DNA of 7,323 bases, taken from Candidatus Bathyarchaeota archaeon. GTDB lineage: Archaea; Thermoproteota; Bathyarchaeia; 40CM-2-53-6; FEN-987. A model generated the notes under the pieces. The model did no database searches, had not been told where the DNA came from, and saw only the letters and a list, made by a program, of their open reading frames with translations. The stretch's first letter is position 1. Each line of letters starts with the position of its first letter. Shown one piece after another: positions 6,390-7,323 of the stretch. The stretch spans positions 1-7,323 of the forward strand of contig PMBQ01000363.1 in NCBI GenBank assembly GCA_003152955.1. Direction: 5' to 3'. The translations under genes were made by a program, and so were the position numbers.

Positions 6390-6592
6390 GCAGGCTCTGG
6401 ATTTCTCAGCATAGTCAGACGCCTACACCGGTTCTCTTAGGCATTCTCCCAGCAATTGTGCGACTATTCGATGCAATTCTTTCATGCTTCTTGCAAACCT
6501 ATCACATCTAACCCGACGTCATTAGACCCTCAGAGGACGAATCACAACCGAAATCCATCACGAAAGGGGCACGGTCAGCTAAATAGAATCCA
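6390..6592. other. Intergenic gap between MoaD-like and FtsZ-family genes
   Basis: This gap of 203 bases holds no convincing gene or RNA. It contains only a weak 5-bp inverted repeat, GCCTA...TAGGC (6421-6442), and the TATA-like box at 6579-6587. No T-rich terminator is evident. Confidence 0.5.
6579..6587 (+). promoter_or_regulatory. TATA-like box near the FtsZ-family gene
   Basis: GCTAAATAG/CTAAATAGA is the best TATA-like element in the 203-base gap after the MoaD-like gene. Initiation about 25 bases downstream would fall near 6608-6610, which is after the ATG at 6593 but before the in-frame TTG at 6629. If it is the real promoter, the TTG must be the start. Confidence 0.35.
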
Positions 6593-7323
6593 ATGGCCTA
6601 CGATTCTCAACTAACCGAAGGTGCAGAATTGGCCTTAGTCCGCCTCGCAGGGGTACCTCAAGACTCCGGTAACATAACTCGACCTGAGGCGGTTGCTCTA
6701 GGTGTCGGCGGAGCAGGTAACGATCTCCTGAGCCATGTAATGGATCTGGACATGCGGGGCTTGGGATGCATTGCAGTTGACACCGATCGATACAGTCTCC
6801 ACATTGCCAGAGCGCATTCCAAGTTTCTCATCCAACATGCAGTTGATTCGGGAACTCGAGGAGATATTGAAATCGGCAAGAAGCTCGGTCTCCAGGCAAG
6901 CCGTGAACTGCAACCAAATCTGCTGAATGCGAAAGTTATTTTCGTGCTTGCAGGGATGGGCGGCGGAACCGGTGGCGGGGCGGCACCAGTAATTGCAGAG
7001 GCCGCCCGCAAAAACGGAGCTCTCGTTATCGGATTGGTCACCAGGCCATTCCAATTTGAACGCAGTAGATTCCATAATGCGGTCGATAGTACGCGGAAGA
7101 TGGTAAACACTTGTGATACGGTAATTTTGCTCGACAATCATACTTCTGAGCAGTCTTCGATGACTTTGCCCTTTAAATTAAGCCTAGACGCTGCTGGGCA
7201 AACCTGTTGCTCCGTCGTACAGTCACTTACCCATACATTCGCTGATTCGTGCCTTTGCAGTGCTGAACTTGGAGAGCTTCGAACGATGCTTAGACGTGGA
7301 GGATTGGCGAAAGCTGGTGTAGG
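6593..7323 (+). CDS. ftsZ: Divergent FtsZ-family (tubulin-like GTPase) protein, 3' end missing
   Basis: The first 243 codons of a cytoplasmic tubulin-superfamily GTPase; the window ends inside it. With GTP, FtsZ assembles into the filaments of the division ring. Visible FtsZ parts, numbered from the ATG, are the nucleotide loop GVGGAGND (37-44), AVDTD (62-66), the tubulin signature GMGGGTGGGAAPVIAE (121-136; canonical FtsZ has GGGTGTG) and VTRPFQFERSR (149-159). The T7 catalytic loop SAELGELRTM (223-232) replaces canonical NxDFADVRTV, so both catalytic Asp become Glu (E225, E228) and Asn becomes Ser. The T3 region (DSGTRGDIEIG) also departs from the usual glycine-rich form. It resembles FtsZ more than CetZ, but may be a specialised paralogue with slow GTP hydrolysis. 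The start is uncertain: ATG 6593 has no ribosome binding site, while in-frame TTG 6629 has GGTG 5 bases ahead and a plausible promoter. Confidence 0.85.
   Translation, partial: MAYDSQLTEGAELALVRLAGVPQDSGNITRPEAVALGVGGAGNDLLSHVMDLDMRGLGCIAVDTDRYSLHIARAHSKFLIQHAVDSGTRGDIEIGKKLGLQASRELQPNLLNAKVIFVLAGMGGGTGGGAAPVIAEAARKNGALVIGLVTRPFQFERSRFHNAVDSTRKMVNTCDTVILLDNHTSEQSSMTLPFKLSLDAAGQTCCSVVQSLTHTFADSCLCSAELGELRTMLRRGGLAKAGV
6620..6623 (+). promoter_or_regulatory. GGTG ribosome binding site for an alternative FtsZ start
   Basis: GGTG lies 5 bases before the in-frame TTG at 6629-6631, the same arrangement as at the acyltransferase. It would shorten the protein by 12 residues, leaving all conserved FtsZ motifs intact. 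Confidence 0.35.

Noticed and set aside
6421..6442. GCCTA...TAGGC hairpin as a terminator or small RNA
   Set aside because: Only 5 base pairs with a 12-base loop and no following T-run; this is expected by chance.
6658..7141. Two long minus-strand open frames (159 and 147 codons) opposite the FtsZ-family gene
   Set aside because: They overlap each other and the well-supported FtsZ frame, and their translations show no family signature; they are antisense shadows.
1..7323. CRISPR arrays, insertion sequences, attachment sites
   Set aside because: No regularly spaced repeats, transposase motifs or terminal inverted repeats were found on either strand.

Overview
The window looks like archaeal chromosome of about 50% GC. 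The signs are a split two-subunit glycine dehydrogenase, a MoaD/SAMP-type protein ending in three glycines, an FtsZ-family gene, GGTGA-type ribosome binding sites (complementary to the archaeal 16S tail), TATA-like boxes upstream of genes, and heavy use of TTG starts. The lineage cannot be fixed from the sequence alone. A full-length ribophorin I-like protein points to an Asgard or deep TACK-type archaeon (inference).

Layout. Positions 1-3009 carry three genes on the minus strand. In transcription order these are a left-handed beta-helix sugar N-acyltransferase (3009-2242), a secreted, single-span membrane protein that I identify as a homologue of the eukaryotic oligosaccharyltransferase subunit ribophorin I/OST1 (2147-429), and an unrecognised coiled-coil protein that runs off the left edge (356-1). 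A divergent promoter region (3010-3146) separates them from a plus-strand group: gcvPA (3147-4535) and gcvPB (4541-6052), which are translationally coupled, then a MoaD-like ubiquitin-fold protein (6102-6389). After a 203-base gap comes a divergent FtsZ-family gene, cut by the right edge (6593-7323).

How the genes fit together. GcvPA and GcvPB form the PLP-dependent decarboxylase (P-protein) of the glycine cleavage system; the H, T and L partners are not here. The minus-strand acyltransferase and the ribophorin-like protein suggest a small surface N-glycosylation neighbourhood: one would acetylate an amino-sugar precursor and the other would accompany the membrane oligosaccharyltransferase. 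That functional link is inference from adjacency and family membership.

The most notable item is the ribophorin I-like protein. It matches the eukaryotic subunit in domain order, in several local motifs and in its C-terminal cytoplasmic helical bundle. Secondary points are the FtsZ homologue, whose T7 catalytic loop has Glu in place of both canonical Asp residues, and the almost complete avoidance of ATG starts. No RNA genes, CRISPR arrays or mobile elements were seen, and no stretch longer than about 203 bases lacks a gene.
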